A DNA stretch of 64,000 nucleotides from Colletes latitarsis. Its lineage: Eukaryota; Arthropoda; Insecta; Hymenoptera; Colletidae. Below are positions 22,681-36,597 of the stretch, in pieces. The notes beneath the pieces were generated by a model, which made no database searches, had not been told where the DNA came from, and was given only the letters and a program-made list of their open reading frames with translations. The stretch lies in contig NC_135134.1 of NCBI RefSeq assembly GCF_051014445.1, forward strand, positions 10,569,672 through 10,633,671. Direction: 5' to 3'. Positions within the stretch are counted from its first letter, which is position 1. Each line of letters begins with the position of its first letter. The translations under genes and the position numbers were made by a program.

Positions 22681-25600
22681 GACTGTTTCAGTGTGGTACC
22701 ACACAACTACGTGATCCAAACCAGAAAAAGCCCAGAATCTGGTCATCAACTATCAGAAATATGCGAAAATACGAGCCTGATGAGAGCAAATCCCAGACCT
22801 AACCTAGAGCTAACATGCGTTATTCTCTAAAATATTGATCGAAACCAGGTTTAATGGACTGTTTCAGTGTTGTACCACATTAGTACGTGATCGAATCCAG
22901 AAAAAGCCCAGGATCTAGCCATCAAGTATGAGAAATATGCGAAAGTATGAGCCTGATGAGGGCAAATCCTAGACCTAACCCAGACCTAACATGAGTTATG
23001 CTCTAAAATATTGATCCAAACCAGGTTTAATGGACTGTTTCAACGTGGTACCACATTAGTACATGACCCAAACCAGAATAAGCCAGGGATATGTTCAACA
23101 AGTATGTGAAAAACGCGAATGTATGACCCTGACGAGGGCAAATCCCAGGCCTAACCTAGACCTAACATGCGTTATCCTCTAAAATATTGATCGAAACTAG
23201 GTTTAATGGACTGTTTCAGTGTGGTATCACATTACTACGTGATCCAAACCAGAAAAACCCAGGATCTGTTCAACAAGTATGCGAAAAATGCGAAAGTATG
23301 ACCCTGATGAGGACAAATCCCAGACCTATCCCAGACCTAACTTGCGTTGTCCTGTAAAATATTGATGGAAACCAGGTTTAATGGACTGTTTCAGTGTGGT
23401 ACCACATTACTACGTGATCCAAACCAGAAAAACCCAGGATCTGTTCAACGAGTATGTGAGAAATGCGAAAATATGGCCCTGATGAGGGCAAATCCCAGGC
23501 CTAACCTAGACATAACATGCGCTACCCTCAAAAATACTGATCGAAACCAGGTTCAATAGACTGTTTCAGTGTGGTACCACATTAGTACATGATCCAAACC
23601 AGAATAAGCCAGGGATCTGTTCAACAAATATGTGAAAAACGCGAAAGTATGACCCTGACGAGGGCAAATCCCAGGCCTAACCTAGACCTAACATGCGTTA
23701 CCCTCAAAATTATTCATCGAAACCAGGTTTAATCGACTGCTTCAGTGTGGTACCACATTACTACGTGATCCAAACCAGAAAAAAACCGAGGACCTGTACA
23801 ACTAGTATGTGAAGAATGCGAAAGTATGAGCCTGACGAGGGCAAATCCCAGACCTAACCGAGACCTAACATGAGTTATTCTCTAAAATATTCATGGAAAT
23901 CAGGTTTAATGGACTTATTCAGTGTGGTTCCACATTACTACGTGATCCAAACCAGAAAAAACCCTGGATCCGTTCAACATGCATGTGAAGAATGCGAAAG
24001 TATGTGTCTGATGAGGGAAAATCCCTGGCCTAACCTAGACCTAACATGCGTTACCCTCAAAATTATTCATCGAAACCAGGTTTAATCGACTGTTTCAGTG
24101 TGGTACCACATTACTACGTGATCCAAACCAGAAAAAAACCGAGGATCTGTACAACTAGTATGTGAAGAATGCGAAAGAATGAGCCTGACGAGGGCAAATC
24201 CCAGACCTATCCCAGACATAACTTGCGCTATCATCTAAAATATTGACAGAAACCTGTTTTAATCGACTGTTTCAGTGTGGAACCACATTACTACGTGATC
24301 CAAACCAGAAAAAGCCCAGAATCTGGCCATCAGCTATGAGAAATATGCGAAAGTACGGGCCTGATAAGAGCAAATCCCAGACCTAACCAAGACCTAACAT
24401 GCGTCATCCTCTAAAATATTGATCGAAACCAGGTTTAATGGACTGTTTCAGTGTGCCACCACATTACTACATGATCCAAACAAGAAAAAACCCAGAATCT
24501 GTTCAACATTATGTGAAAAACGCGAAACTATGAGCCTGATGAGGGCAAATCCCAGACCAATCTCCGACATAACATGCGTTATCCTCTAAAATATTGATCG
24601 AAACCAGGTTTAATGGACTGTTTCAGTGTGGTACCACATTACTACGTGATCCAAACCAGAAAAAACCCAGGATCTGTTCAACAAGTAGATGGAGAATGCG
24701 AAAGTATGTGCCTGATGAGGGCAAATCCCGGACCTATCCCAGACCTAGCTTGCGTTATCCTCTAAAATATAGATCGAAACCAGGTTTAATTTACTGTTTC
24801 AGTGTGGTACCACATTACTACGTGATCCAATCCAGAAAAAGCCCAGGATCTAGCCATGAAGTATGAGAAATATGCGAAATTATGAGCCTGATTAGGGCAA
24901 ATCCTAGACCTAACCTAGACCAAACATGCGTTATCCTCTAAAATATTGATCGAAACCAGGTTTAATTAAATGTTTCAGTGTGGTACCGCATTACTACGTG
25001 ATCCAAACCAGAAAAAACCCAGGATCCGTTCAACAAGTATGTGGAGAATGCGAAAGTATGTGTCTGATGAGGGAAAATCACAGGCCTAACAGAGACCTAA
25101 CATGCGTTATCCTCTTAAATATTGATCGAAACCAGGTTTAATCACCTGTTTCAGTGTGGTACCACATTACTACCTGATCCAAACTAGAAGAACACCCAGG
25201 ATCTGATTAACAGGTATGTGTAGAACGCGAAAATATGTGTCTGATGAGGGCAAATCCCCGGCCTAAACTAGACATAACATGAGTTATACTCTACAATATT
25301 GATCGAAACCTGGTTTAATGGACTGTTTCAGTGTGGTACCACATTCCTACGTGATCCAATCCAGAAAAAGCCCAGAATCTAGGCATCAAGTATGAGAAAT
25401 GTGCGAAAGTATGAGCCTGATGCGGGCAAATCCTAGACGTAACCCAGACCTAACATGCGTTATCCTCTAAAATATTTATCAAGACCAGATTTAATTGTAT
25501 GTTTCAGTGTGGTACCACATTACCACGTGATCCAAAGCAGAAAAAAACCCAGGATCTGTACAACTAGTATGTGAAGAATTCGAAAGTATGAGCCTGACGA

Positions 25601-25689
25601 GGGCAAATCCCAGCCCTATCCCAGACATAACTTGCGTTATCATCTAAAATATTGACCGAAACCTGTTTTAATCGACTGTTTCAGTGTGG
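22681..25689 (+). repeat. Mosaic region, source or copy of segments at 34-35 kb and 38-40 kb
   Basis: About 17 monomers. The part 24,048-25,130 aligns with 34,264-35,340 at an offset of 10,216 bp. The part 23,365-24,600 aligns with 38,158-39,400 at an offset of 14,793 bp. The part 25,150-25,690 aligns with about 39,425-39,960 at an offset near 14,275 bp. The last two matches are contiguous at 38-40 kb but separated by about three monomers here. Confidence 0.78.
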
Positions 25690-27775
25690 AACCACATTAC
25701 TACGTGATCCAAACCAGCAAAAGCCCAGAATCTGGCCATCAGCTATGAGAAATATGCGAAATTACGTGCCTGATAAGAGCAAATCCCAGACCTAACCTAG
25801 ACCTAACATGCGTCATCCTCTAAAATATTGATCGAAACCAGGTTTAATGGACTGTTTCAGTGTGGCACCACATTACTACGTGATCCAAACCAGAAAAAAA
25901 CCCAGAATCTGTTCAACAAGTATGTGAAAAACCCGAAACTATGAGCCTGATGAGGGCAAATCCCAGACCTATCTCCGACATAACATGCGTTATCCTCTAA
26001 AATATTGATCGAAACCAGGTTTAATAGACTGTTTCAGTGTGGTACCACATTACTACGTGATCCAAACCAGAAAAAACCCAGGATCTGTTCAACAAGTATA
26101 TGGAGAATGCGAAAGTATGTGCCTGATGAGGGCTAATCCCGGACCTATCCCAGACCTAGCTTGCGTTATCCTCTAAAATATAGATCGAAACCAGGTTTAA
26201 TTTACTGTTTCAGTGTGGTACCACATTACTACGTGATCCAATCGAGAAAAAGCCCAGGATCTAGCCATGAAGTATGAGAAATATGCGAAATTATGAGCCT
26301 GATTAGGGCAAATCCTAGACCTTACCCAGACCAAACATGGGTTATCCTCTAAAATATTCATCAAGACCAGGTTTAATCGACTGTTTCAGTGTGGTACCAC
26401 ATTGCTACGTGATCCAAACCAGAAAAAACCCAGGATCCGTTCAACAAGTATGTGAAAAACGCGAAACTATGAGCCTGATGAGGGCAAATCCCGGACTTAT
26501 CCCAGACCTAACTTGCGTTATCCTCTAAAATATTGATCGAAACCAGGTTTAATGGACTGTTTCAGTGTGGTACCACATTACTACGTGATCCAAACCAGAA
26601 AAAACCCAGGATCTGTTCAACAAGTATGTGAAGAATGGCGAAAGTATGTGTCTGAGGAGGGAAAATCCCAGGCCTAACCTAGACCTAACTTGCGTTATCC
26701 TCTAAAATATTGATCGAAACCAGGTTTAATTGACTGTTTCAGTGTGGTACCACATTACTACGTGATCCAAACCAGAAAAAATCCAGGATCTCGTCAACAA
26801 GTATGTGGAGAATGCGAAAGTATGAGCCAGACGAGGGCAAATCCCAGACCTATCCCAGACATAACATGCGTTATCCTCTAAAATATTGATCGAAACCAGG
26901 TTTAATGGACTGTTTCAGTGTGGTACCACATTACTACGTGATCCAAACCAGAAAAAGCCCAGGATCTGGCCATCAAGTATGAGAAATATGCGAAAGTATG
27001 AGCCTGCTGAGGCCAAATCCTAGACCTAACCAAGACCTATCATGCGTTATCCTCTAAAATATTTATCAAGACCAGATTTAATTGAATGTTTCAGTGTGGT
27101 ACCACATTACTACGTGATCCAAACCAGAAAAAACCCAGAATCTGTTTAACAAGTATGTGGAGAATGCGGAAGTATGTGTCTGATGAGGGCAAATCCCAGG
27201 CCCAACCGAGACCTAACATGCCTTATCCTCAAAAATAATGATCGAAACCAGGTTTAATCGACTGTTTCAGTGTGGTACCACATTACTACGTGATCCAATC
27301 CAGAAAAAGCCCAGGATCTAGCCATCAAGTATGAGAAATATGCGTTAGTATGAGCCCGCTGAGGGCAAATCCTAGACCTAACCCTGACCTAACATGCGTT
27401 ATCCTCTAAAATATTTATCGAGACCAGATTTAATTGAATGTTTCAGTGTGGTACCACATTAGTACGTGATCCAAACCAGGAAAAACTGAGGATCTGTTCA
27501 ACAAGTATGTGGAGAATGCGAAAGTATGTGCCTGATGAGGGCAAATCCCAGGCCTAACCTAGACATAACATGCGTTATCCTCTAAAATATTCATCGCAAC
27601 CAGGTTTAATGGACTGTTCCAGTGTGGTACCACATTACTACGGGCTCCAAACGAGAAAAAAACCAAGGATCTGTACAACTAGTATGTGAAGAATGCGAAA
27701 GTATGAGCCTGACGAGGGCAAATCCCAGACCTATCCCAGACATAACTTGCGTTATCATCTAAAATATTGACCGAA
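25690..27775 (+). repeat. 12-mer higher-order repeat, copy 1 (period 2,115 bp)
   Basis: It aligns with 27,805-29,890. Rare shared marks are the extra G in 'AAGAATGGCG' (26,636 and 28,751), 'AATAGACTG' (about 26,022 and 28,137), 'GCTGAGGCC' and 'AAAAATAATGATCG'. Few differences are visible, so this is a recent tandem duplication. Confidence 0.87.
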
Positions 27776-27804
27776 AACTGTTTTAATCGACTGTTTCAGT
27801 GTGG

Positions 27805-29890
27805 AACCACATTACTACATGATCGAAACCAGCAAAAGCCCAGAATCTGGCCATCAGCTATGAGAAATATGCGAAATTACGTGCCTGATAAGAGCAAATC
27901 CCAGACCTAACCTAGACCTAACATGCGTCATCCTCTAAAATATTGATCGAAACCAGGTTTAATGGACTGTTTCAGTGTGGCACCACATTACTACGTGATC
28001 CAAACCAGAAAAAAACCCAGAATCTGTTCAACAAGTATGTGAAAAACCCGAAACTATGAGCCTGATGAGGGCAAATCCCAGACCTATCTCCGACATAACA
28101 TGCGTTATCCTCTAAAATATTGATCGAAACCAGGTTTAATAGACTGTTTCAGTGTGGTACCACATTACTACGTGATCCAAACCAGAAAAAACCCAGGATC
28201 TGTTCAACAAGTATATGGAGAATGCGAAAGTATGTGCCTGATGAGGGCTAATCCCGGACCTATCCCAGACCTAGCTTGCGTTATCCTCTAAAATATAGAT
28301 CGAAACCAGGTTTAATTTACTGTTTCAGTGTGGTACCACATTACTACGTGATCCAATCGAGAAAAAGCCCAGGATCTAGCCATGAAGTATGAGAAATATG
28401 CGAAATTATGAGCCTGATTAGGGCAAATCCTAGACCTTACCCAGACCAAACATGGGTTATCCTCTAAAATATTCATCAAGACCAGGTTTAATCGACTGTT
28501 TCAGTGTGGTACCACATTGCTACGTGATCCAAACCAGAAAAAACCCAGGATCCGTTCAACAAGTATGTGAAAAACGCGAAACTATGAGCCTGATGAGGGC
28601 AAATCCCGGACTTATCCCAGACCTAACTTGCGTTATCCTCTAAAATATTGATCGAAACCAGGTTTAATGGACTGTTTCAGTGTGGTACCACATTACTACG
28701 TGATCCAAACCAGAAAAAACCCAGGATCTGTTCAACAAGTATGTGAAGAATGGCGAAAGTATGTGTCTGAGGAGGGAAAATCCCAGGCCTAACCTAGACC
28801 TAACTTGCGTTATCCTCTAAAATATTGATCGAAACCAGGTTTAATTGACTGTTTCAGTGTGGTACCACATTACTACGTGATCCAAACCAGAAAAAATCCA
28901 GGATCTCGTCAACAAGTATGTGGAGAATGCGAAAGTATGAGCCAGACGAGGGCAAATCCCAGACCTATCCCAGACATAACATGCGTTATCCTCTAAAATA
29001 TTGATCGAAACCAGGTTTAATGGACTGTTTCAGTGTGGTACCACATTACTACGTGATCCAAACCAGAAAAAGCCCAGGATCTGGCCATCAAGTATGAGAA
29101 ATATGCGAAAGTATGAGCCTGCTGAGGCCAAATCCTAGACCTAACCAAGACCTATCATGCGTTATCCTCTAAAATATTTATCAAGACCAGATTTAATTGA
29201 ATGTTTCAGTGTGGTACCACATTACTACGTGATCCAAACCAGAAAAAACCCAGAATCTGTTTAACAAGTATGTGGAGAATGCGGAAGTATGTGTCTGATG
29301 AGGGCAAATCCCAGGCCCAACCGAGACCTAACATGCCTTATCCTCAAAAATAATGATCGAAACCAGGTTTAATCGACTGTTTCAGTGTGGTACCACATTA
29401 CTACGTGATCCAATCCAGAAAAAGCCCAGGATCTAGCCATCAAGTATGAGAAATATGCGTTAGTATGAGCCCGCTGAGGGCAAATCCTAGACCTAACCCT
29501 GACCTAACATGCGTTATCCTCTAAAATATTTATCGAGACCAGATTTAATTGAATGTTTCAGTGTGGTACCACATTAGTACGTGATCCAAACCAGAAAAAA
29601 CTGAGGATCTGTTCAACAAGTATGTGGAGAATGCGAAAGTATGTGCCTGATGAGGGCAAATCCCAGGCCTAACCTAGACATAACATGCGTTATCCTCTAA
29701 AATATTCATCGCAACCAGGTTTAATGGACTGTTCCAGTGTGGTACCACATTACTACGGGCTCCAAACGAGAAAAAAACCAAGGATCTGTACAACTAGTAT
29801 GTGAAGAATGCGAAAGTATGAGCCTGACAAAGGGCAAATCCCAGACCTATCCCAGACATAACTTGCGTTATCATCTAAAATATTGACCGA
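27805..29890 (+). repeat. 12-mer higher-order repeat, copy 2
   Basis: Counterpart of 25,690-27,775. Small differences include ACCAGGAAAAACTGAGG near 27,477 against ACCAGAAAAAACTGAGG near 29,592, and a 1-bp-longer 'GACAAAGGGC' near 29,826. Part of it (about 28,650-29,640) has a third relative at 35,341-36,340. Confidence 0.86.
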
Positions 29891-30036
29891 AAACTGTTTT
29901 AATCGACTGTTTCAGTGTGGAACCACATTACTACGTGATCCAAACCAGAAAAAGCCCAGAATCTGGCCATCAGCTATGAGAAATATGCGAAAGTACGAGC
30001 CTGATAACAGCAAATCCCAGACCCAACCTAGACCTA

Positions 30037-31444
30037 ACATGAGTTATCCTCAAAAATATTGTTCGAAACCAGGTTTAATTGAATGTTTCAGTGTGGTACC
30101 GCATTACTACGTGATCCAAACCAGAAAAAACCCAGGATCCGTTCAACAAGTATGTGGAGAATGCGAAAGTATGTGTCTGATGAGGGGAAATCCCAGGCCT
30201 AAACTAGACATAACATGCGTTATCCTCTAAAATATTGATCGAAACCTGGTTTAATGGACTGTTTCAGTGTGGTACCACATTACTACGTGATCCACACCAG
30301 AAAAAACCCAGGATCTGTTCAACAAGTATGTGGAGAATGCGAAAGTATGTGTCTGATGATGGCAAATCCCAGGCCTAACCTAACCATAACATGCGTTATC
30401 CTCTAAAATATTGATCGAAACCAGGTTTAATTGAATGTTTCAGTGCGATACTACATTACTACCTGATCCAATCCAGAAAAAGCCCAGGATCTAGCCATCA
30501 AGTATGAGAAATATGCGATAGTATGAGGCCGCTGAGGGCAAATCCTAGACCTAACCCAGACCTAACATGCGTTATCCTCTAAAATATTTATCAAGACCAG
30601 ATTTAATTGAATGTTTCAGTGTGGTACCACATTAGTACGTGATCCAAACCAGAAAAAACCGAGGATCTGTTCAACAAGTATGTGGAGAATGCGAAAGTAT
30701 GCGTCTAATGAGGGCAAAGCCCAGGCCTAACCTAGACATAACATGCGTTATCCTCTAAAATATTCATCGAAACCAGGTTTAATGGACTCTTTTAGTGTGG
30801 TACCACATTACTACGGGATCCAAACCAGAAAAAACCCTGGATCCGTTCAACATGTATGTGAAGAATGCGAAAGTATGTGTCTGATGATGGCAAATCCCAG
30901 GCCTATCCCAGACATAACATGCGTTATCCTCTACAATATTGACCGAAACCTTTCCTAATCGACTGTTTCAGTGTGGTACCACATTACTACGTGATCCAAA
31001 CCAGAAAAAACCCAGGATCTGTTCAACAAGTATGTGGAGAATGCGAAAGTATGTGTCTGATGATGGCAAATCCCAGGCCTAGCCTAACCATAACATGCGT
31101 TATCCTCTAAAATATTGATCGAAACCAGGTTTAATTGAATGTTTCAGTGTGATACCACATTACTACCTGATCCAAACCAGAAAAAACCCAGGATCTGTTC
31201 AACAAGTATGTGAAAAATGCGAAAATATGATCCTGATGAGGGCAAATCCCGGACTTATCCCAGACCTAACTAGCGTTATCCTCAAAAATATTGACCGAAA
31301 CCATGTTTAATTTACTGTTTCAGTGTGGTACCACATTACTACGTGATTCAATCCAGAAAAAGCCCAGGATCTAGCCATGGAGTTTAAGAAATATGCGAAA
31401 TTATGAGCCTGATTAGGGCAAATCCTAGACCTAACCCAGACATA
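30037..31444 (+). repeat. 8-mer higher-order repeat, copy 1 (period 1,408 bp)
   Basis: The first 5 monomers (30,037-30,945) align with 31,445-32,342 at exactly 8 x 176 bp. Marks are 'ATTGTTCGAAACC', 'GTGCGATACTAC', 'GCGTCTAATGAGG' and 'GACTCTTTTAGTG'. A third copy starts at 37,077. Confidence 0.85.
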
Positions 31445-32834
31445 ACATGAGTTATCCTCAAAAATATTGTTCGAAACCAGGTTTAATTGAATGTTTCAGT
31501 GTGGTACCGCATTACTACGTGATCCAAACCAGAAAAAACCCAGGATCCGTTCAACAAGTATGTGGAGAATGCGAAAGTATGTGTCTGATGAGGGGAAATC
31601 CCAGGCCTAAACTAGACATAACATGCGTTATCCTCTAAAATATTGATCGAAACCTGGTTTAATGGACTGTTTCAGTGTGGTACCACATTACTACGTGATC
31701 CACACCAGAAAAAACCCAGGATCTGTTCAACAAGTATGTGGAGAATGCGAAAGTATGTGTCTGATGATGGCAAATCCCAGGCCTAACCTAACCATAACAT
31801 GCGTTATCCTCTAAAATATTGATCGAAACCAGGTTTAATTGAATGTTTCAGTGCGATACTACATTACTACCTGATCCAATCCAGAAAAAGCCCAGGATCT
31901 AGCCATCAAGTATGAGAAATATGCGATAGTATGAGGCCGCTGAGGGCAAATCCTAGACCTAACCCAGACCTAACATGCGTTATCCTCTAAAATATTTATC
32001 AAGACCAGATTTAATTGAATGTTTCAGTGTGGTACCACATTAGTACGTGATCCAAACCAGAAAAAACCGAGGATCTGTTCAACAAGTATGTGGAGAATGC
32101 GAAAGTATGCGTCTAATGAGGGCAAAGCCCAGGCCTAACCTAGACATAACATGCGTTATCCTCTAAAATATTCATCGAAACCAGGTTTAATGGACTCTTT
32201 TAGTGTGGTACCACATTACTACGGGATCCAAACCAGAAAAAACCCTGGATCCGTTCAACATGTATGTGAAGAATGCGAAAGTATGTGTCTGATGATGGCA
32301 AATCCCAGGCCTATCCCAGACATAACATGCGTTATCCTCTAAAATATTGATCGAAACCAGGTTTAATTTACTGTTTCAGTGTGGTACCACATTACTACGT
32401 GATCCAAACCAGAAAAAGCCCAGGATCTGGCCATCAAGTATGGGAAATATGCGAAAGTACGAGCCTGATGAGAGCAAATCCCAGACCTAACCCAGACCTA
32501 ACATGAGTTATTCTCTAAAATATTGACCCAAACCTGGTTTAATGGACTGTTTCAGTGTGGTACCACATTACTACGTGATCCAAACCAGAAAAACCCAGGA
32601 TCTGTTCAACGAGTATGTGAGAAATGCGAAAATATGGCCCTGATGAGGGCAAATCCCAGGCCTAACCTAGACATAACATGCGCTACCCTCAAAAATACTG
32701 ATCGAAACCAGGTTCAATGGACTGTTTCAGTGTGATACCACATTAGTACATGATCCAAACCAGAATAAGCCGGGGATCTGTTCAACAAGTATGTGAAAAA
32801 CGCGAAAGTATGACCCTGACGAGGGCAAATCCCA
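30966..32834 (+). repeat. 1.87-kb segment duplicated 5,632 bp downstream, left copy
   Basis: It aligns with 36,598-38,466 at an offset of exactly 32 x 176 bp. It includes the second 8-mer copy. A local difference near 32,340-32,370 (GATCGAAACCAGG against GACCGAAACCTGTCC) looks like a conversion patch. Its right edge is where the foreign-subtype island begins. Confidence 0.84.
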
Positions 32835-32849
32835 AGCCTAACCTAGACC

Positions 32850-34258
32850 TAACTTGCGTTATCCTCTAAAATATTGATCTAAACCAGGTTTGATTGACTC
32901 TTTCAGTGTGGTACCACATTACTACGTGATCCAAACCAGAAATAGCCTGGGATCTGTTCAACAAGTGTGTGAAAAATGCGAAGGTATGAGCCTGATGATG
33001 GCAGATCCCAGACCTGTCCCAGACCTAACTTGCGTTATCCTCTAAAATATTGATCGAAACCAGGTCTAATTGACTGTTTCAAAGTGGTACCACATTACTA
33101 CGTTATCCAAACCAGAAAAAACACAGCATCCGTTCAACAGGTATATGAAGAATGCGAAAGTATGAGTCTGATGTGGGCAATTCCCAGGCCTAACCTAGAC
33201 ATAACATGCGTTATCCTCTAAAATATTGATCGAAACCAGGTTTAATGGACTGTTTCAGTGTGGTACCACATTACTACGTGATCCAAACAAGAAAAAGCCC
33301 AGAATCTGGCCATCAAGTATGAGAAATATGCGAAAGTACGAGCCTGATGAGAGCAAATTCCAGACCTAACCTAGACCTAACATGAATTATTCTCTAAAAT
33401 ATTGATCGAAACCAGGTTTAATGGACTGTTTCAGTGTGGTACCACATTACTACGTGATCCACACCAGAAAAAACCCAGGATCTGTTCAACAAGTATGTGA
33501 AGTATGCGAAAGTACGAGTCTGAAGTGGGCAATTCCCAGGCCTAACCTAGACATAACATGTGTTATCCTCAAAAATATTGATGGAAACCAGGCTTAATTG
33601 ACTGTTTCAGTGTGGTACCACATTACTACGTGATCCAAACCAGAAAAAGCCCAGAATCTGGCCATCAAGTATGAGAAATATGCGAAAGTACGAGCCTGAT
33701 GAGAGCAAATCCCAAACCTAACCTAGACCTAACATGAATTATTCTCTAAAATACTGATCGAAACCAGGTTTAAACGACTGTTTCAGTGTGGTACCACATT
33801 ACTACGTGATCCACACCAGAAAAAACCCAGGATCTGTTCAACAAGTATGTGAAGTATGCGAAAGTATGAGTCAGATGTGGGCAATTCCCAGGCCTAACCT
33901 AGACATAACATGCGTTATCCTCTAAAATATTGATGGAAGCCAGGCTTAATTGACTGTTTCAGTGTGGTACCACATTACTACGTGATCCAAACCAGAAAAA
34001 GCCCAGAATCTGGCCATCAAGTATGAGAAATATGCGAAAGTACGAGCCTGATGAGAGCAAATCCCAAACCTAACCTAGACCTAACATGAATTATTCTCTA
34101 AAATACTGATCGAAACCAGGTTTAAACGACTGTTTCAGTGTGGTATCACATTACTACGTGATCCACACCAGAAAAAACCCAGGATCTGTTCAACAAGTAT
34201 GTGAAGTATGCGAAAGTATGAGTCTGATGTGGGCAATTCCCAGGCCTAACCTAGACAT
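32850..34258 (+). repeat. Eight-monomer island of domain-2 subtype inside domain 1
   Basis: Equivalent points in the CC(A/G)GCCTAACC segment at 32,836 and 34,244 are 1,408 bp apart, exactly 8 monomers. The island carries marks otherwise seen only after 44 kb: GGCAGATCCCAGACCTGTCC, CTGTTTCAAAGTGG, GATCCACACC, GTGGGCAATTCCC and ACATGAATTATTC. The order follows 53.05-54.3 kb (with one monomer skipped). It ends in a dimeric run: GATCCACACC at 33,456, 33,808 and 34,160 has a 352-bp period. Confidence 0.83.
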
Positions 34259-34263
34259 AACAT

Positions 34264-35340
34264 GCGTTACCCTCAAAATTATTCATCGAAACCAGGTTTA
34301 ATCGACTGTTTCAGTGTGGTACCACATTACTACGTGATCCAAACCAGAAAAAAACCGAGGATCTGTACAACTAGTATGTGAAGAATGCGAAAGAATGAGC
34401 CTGACGAGGGCAAATCCCAGACCTATCCCAGACATAACTTGCGCTATCATCTAAAATATTGACAGAAACCTGTTTTAATCGACTGTTTCAGTGTGGAACC
34501 ACATTACTACGTGATCCAAACCAGAAAAAGCCCAGAATCTGGCCATCAGCTATGAGAAATATGCGAAAGTACGGGCCTGATAAGAGCAAATCCCAGACCT
34601 AACCAAGACCTAACATGCGTCATCCTCTAAAATATTGATCGAAACCAGGTTTAATGGACTGTTTCAGTGTGGCACCACATTACTACATGATCCAAACAAG
34701 AAAAAACCCAGAATCTGTTCAACATTATGTGAAAAACGCGAAAATATGAGCCTGATGAGGGCAAATCCCAGACCAATCTCCGACATAACATGCGTTATCC
34801 TCTAAAATATTGATCGAAACCAGGTTTAATGGACTGTTTCAGTGTGGTACCACATTACTACGTGATCCAAACCAGAAAAAACCCAGGATCTGTTCAACAA
34901 GTAGATGGAGAATGCGAAAGTATGTGCCTGATGAGGGCAAATCCCGGACCTATCCCAGACCTAGCTTGCGTTATCCTCTAAAATATAGATCGAAACCAGG
35001 TTTAATTTACTGTTTCAGTGTGGTACCACATTACTACGTGATCCAATCCAGAAAAAGCCCAGGATCTAGCCATGAAGTATGAGAAATATGCGAAATTATG
35101 AGCCTGATTAGGGCAAATCCTAGACCTAACCTAGACCAAACATGCGTTATCCTCTAAAATATTGATCGAAACAAGGTTTAATTAAATGTTTCAGTGTGGT
35201 ACCGCATTACTACGTGATCCAAACCAGGAAAAACCCTGGATCCGTTCAACAAGTATGTGGAGAATGCGAAAGTATGTGTCTGATGAGGGAAAATCACAGG
35301 CCTAACAGAGACCTAACATGCGTTATCCTCTAAAATATTG
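34264..35340 (+). repeat. Copy of 24,048-25,130 (offset 10,216 bp)
   Basis: Marks shared with the copy are CCCTCAAAATTATTCATCG, GCGAAAGAATGAGCC, 'CAACATTATGTG', 'AAGTAGATGG' and AATATAGATCG. About 6 monomers, highly similar. Confidence 0.85.
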
Positions 35341-36597
35341 ATCGAAACCAGGTTTAATGGACTGTTTCAGTGTGGTACCACATTACTACGTGATCCAAAC
35401 CAGAAAAAACCCAGGATCTGTTCAACAAGTATGTGAAGAATGGCGAAAGTATGTGTCTGAGGAGGGAAAATCCCAAGCCTAACCTAGACCTAACTTGCGT
35501 TATCCTCTAAAATATTGATCGAAACCAGGTTTAATTGACTGTTTCAGTGTGGTACCACATTACTACGTGATCCAAACCAGAAGAAATCCAGGATCTCGTC
35601 AACAAGTATGTGGAGAATGCGAAAGTATGAGCCAGACGAGGGCAAATCCCAGACCTATCCCAGACATAACATGCGTTATCCTCTAAAATATTGATCGAAA
35701 CCAGGTTTAATGGACTGTTTCAGTGTGGTACCACATTACTACGTGATCCAAACCAGAAAAAGCCCAGGATCTGGCCATCAAGTATGAGAAATATGCGAAA
35801 GTATGAGCCTGCTGAGGCCAAATCCTAGACCTAACCAAGACCTATCATGCGTTATCCTCTAAAATATTTATCAAGACCAGATTTAATTGAATGTTTCAGT
35901 GTGGTACCACATTACTACGTGATCCAAACCAGAAAAAACCCAGAATCTGTTTAACAAGTATGTGGAGAATGCGGAAGTATGTGTCTGATGAGGGCAAATC
36001 CCAGGCCCAACCGAGACCTAACATGCCTTATCCTCAAAAATAATGATCGAAACCAGGTTTAATCGACTGTTTCAGTGTGGTACCACATTACTACCTGATC
36101 CAATCCAGAAAAAGCCCAGGATCTAGCCATCAAGTATGAGAAATATGCGTTAGTATGAGCCCGCTGAGGGCAAATCCTAGACCTAACCCTGACCTAACAT
36201 GCGTTATCCTCTAAAATATTTATCGAGACCAGATTTAATTGAATGTTTCAGTGTGGTACCACATTAGTACGTGATCCAAACCAGAAAAAACTGAGGATCT
36301 GTTCAACAAGTATGTGGAGAATGCGAAAGTATGTGCCTGACGAGGGCAAATCCCAGACCTATCCCAGACATAACTTGCGTTATCATCTAAAATATTGACC
36401 GAAAACTGTTTTAATCGACTGTTTCAGTGTGGAACCACATTACTACGTGATCCAAACCAGAAAAAGCCCAGAATCTGGCCATCAGCTATGAGAAATATGC
36501 GAAAGTACGAGCCTGATAACAGCAAATCCCAGACCCAACCTAGACCTAACATGCGTCATCCTCTAAAATATTGATCGAAACCAGGTTTAATGGACTG
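35341..36597 (+). repeat. Third relative of the 12-mer, with a one-monomer deletion
   Basis: The part 35,341-36,340 aligns with 26,536-27,535 (offset 8,805 bp), including the extra-G mark at 35,441. Near 36,335-36,345 it jumps from the type at 29,641 to the type at 29,822, skipping one monomer. It then follows 29,883-30,035, including 'GCCTGATAACAGC'. Confidence 0.82.

Noticed and set aside
29883..30230. Longest open frame (115 codons)
   Set aside because: It spans about two monomers and its neighbouring satellite copies carry stops at the same places. Chance read-through.
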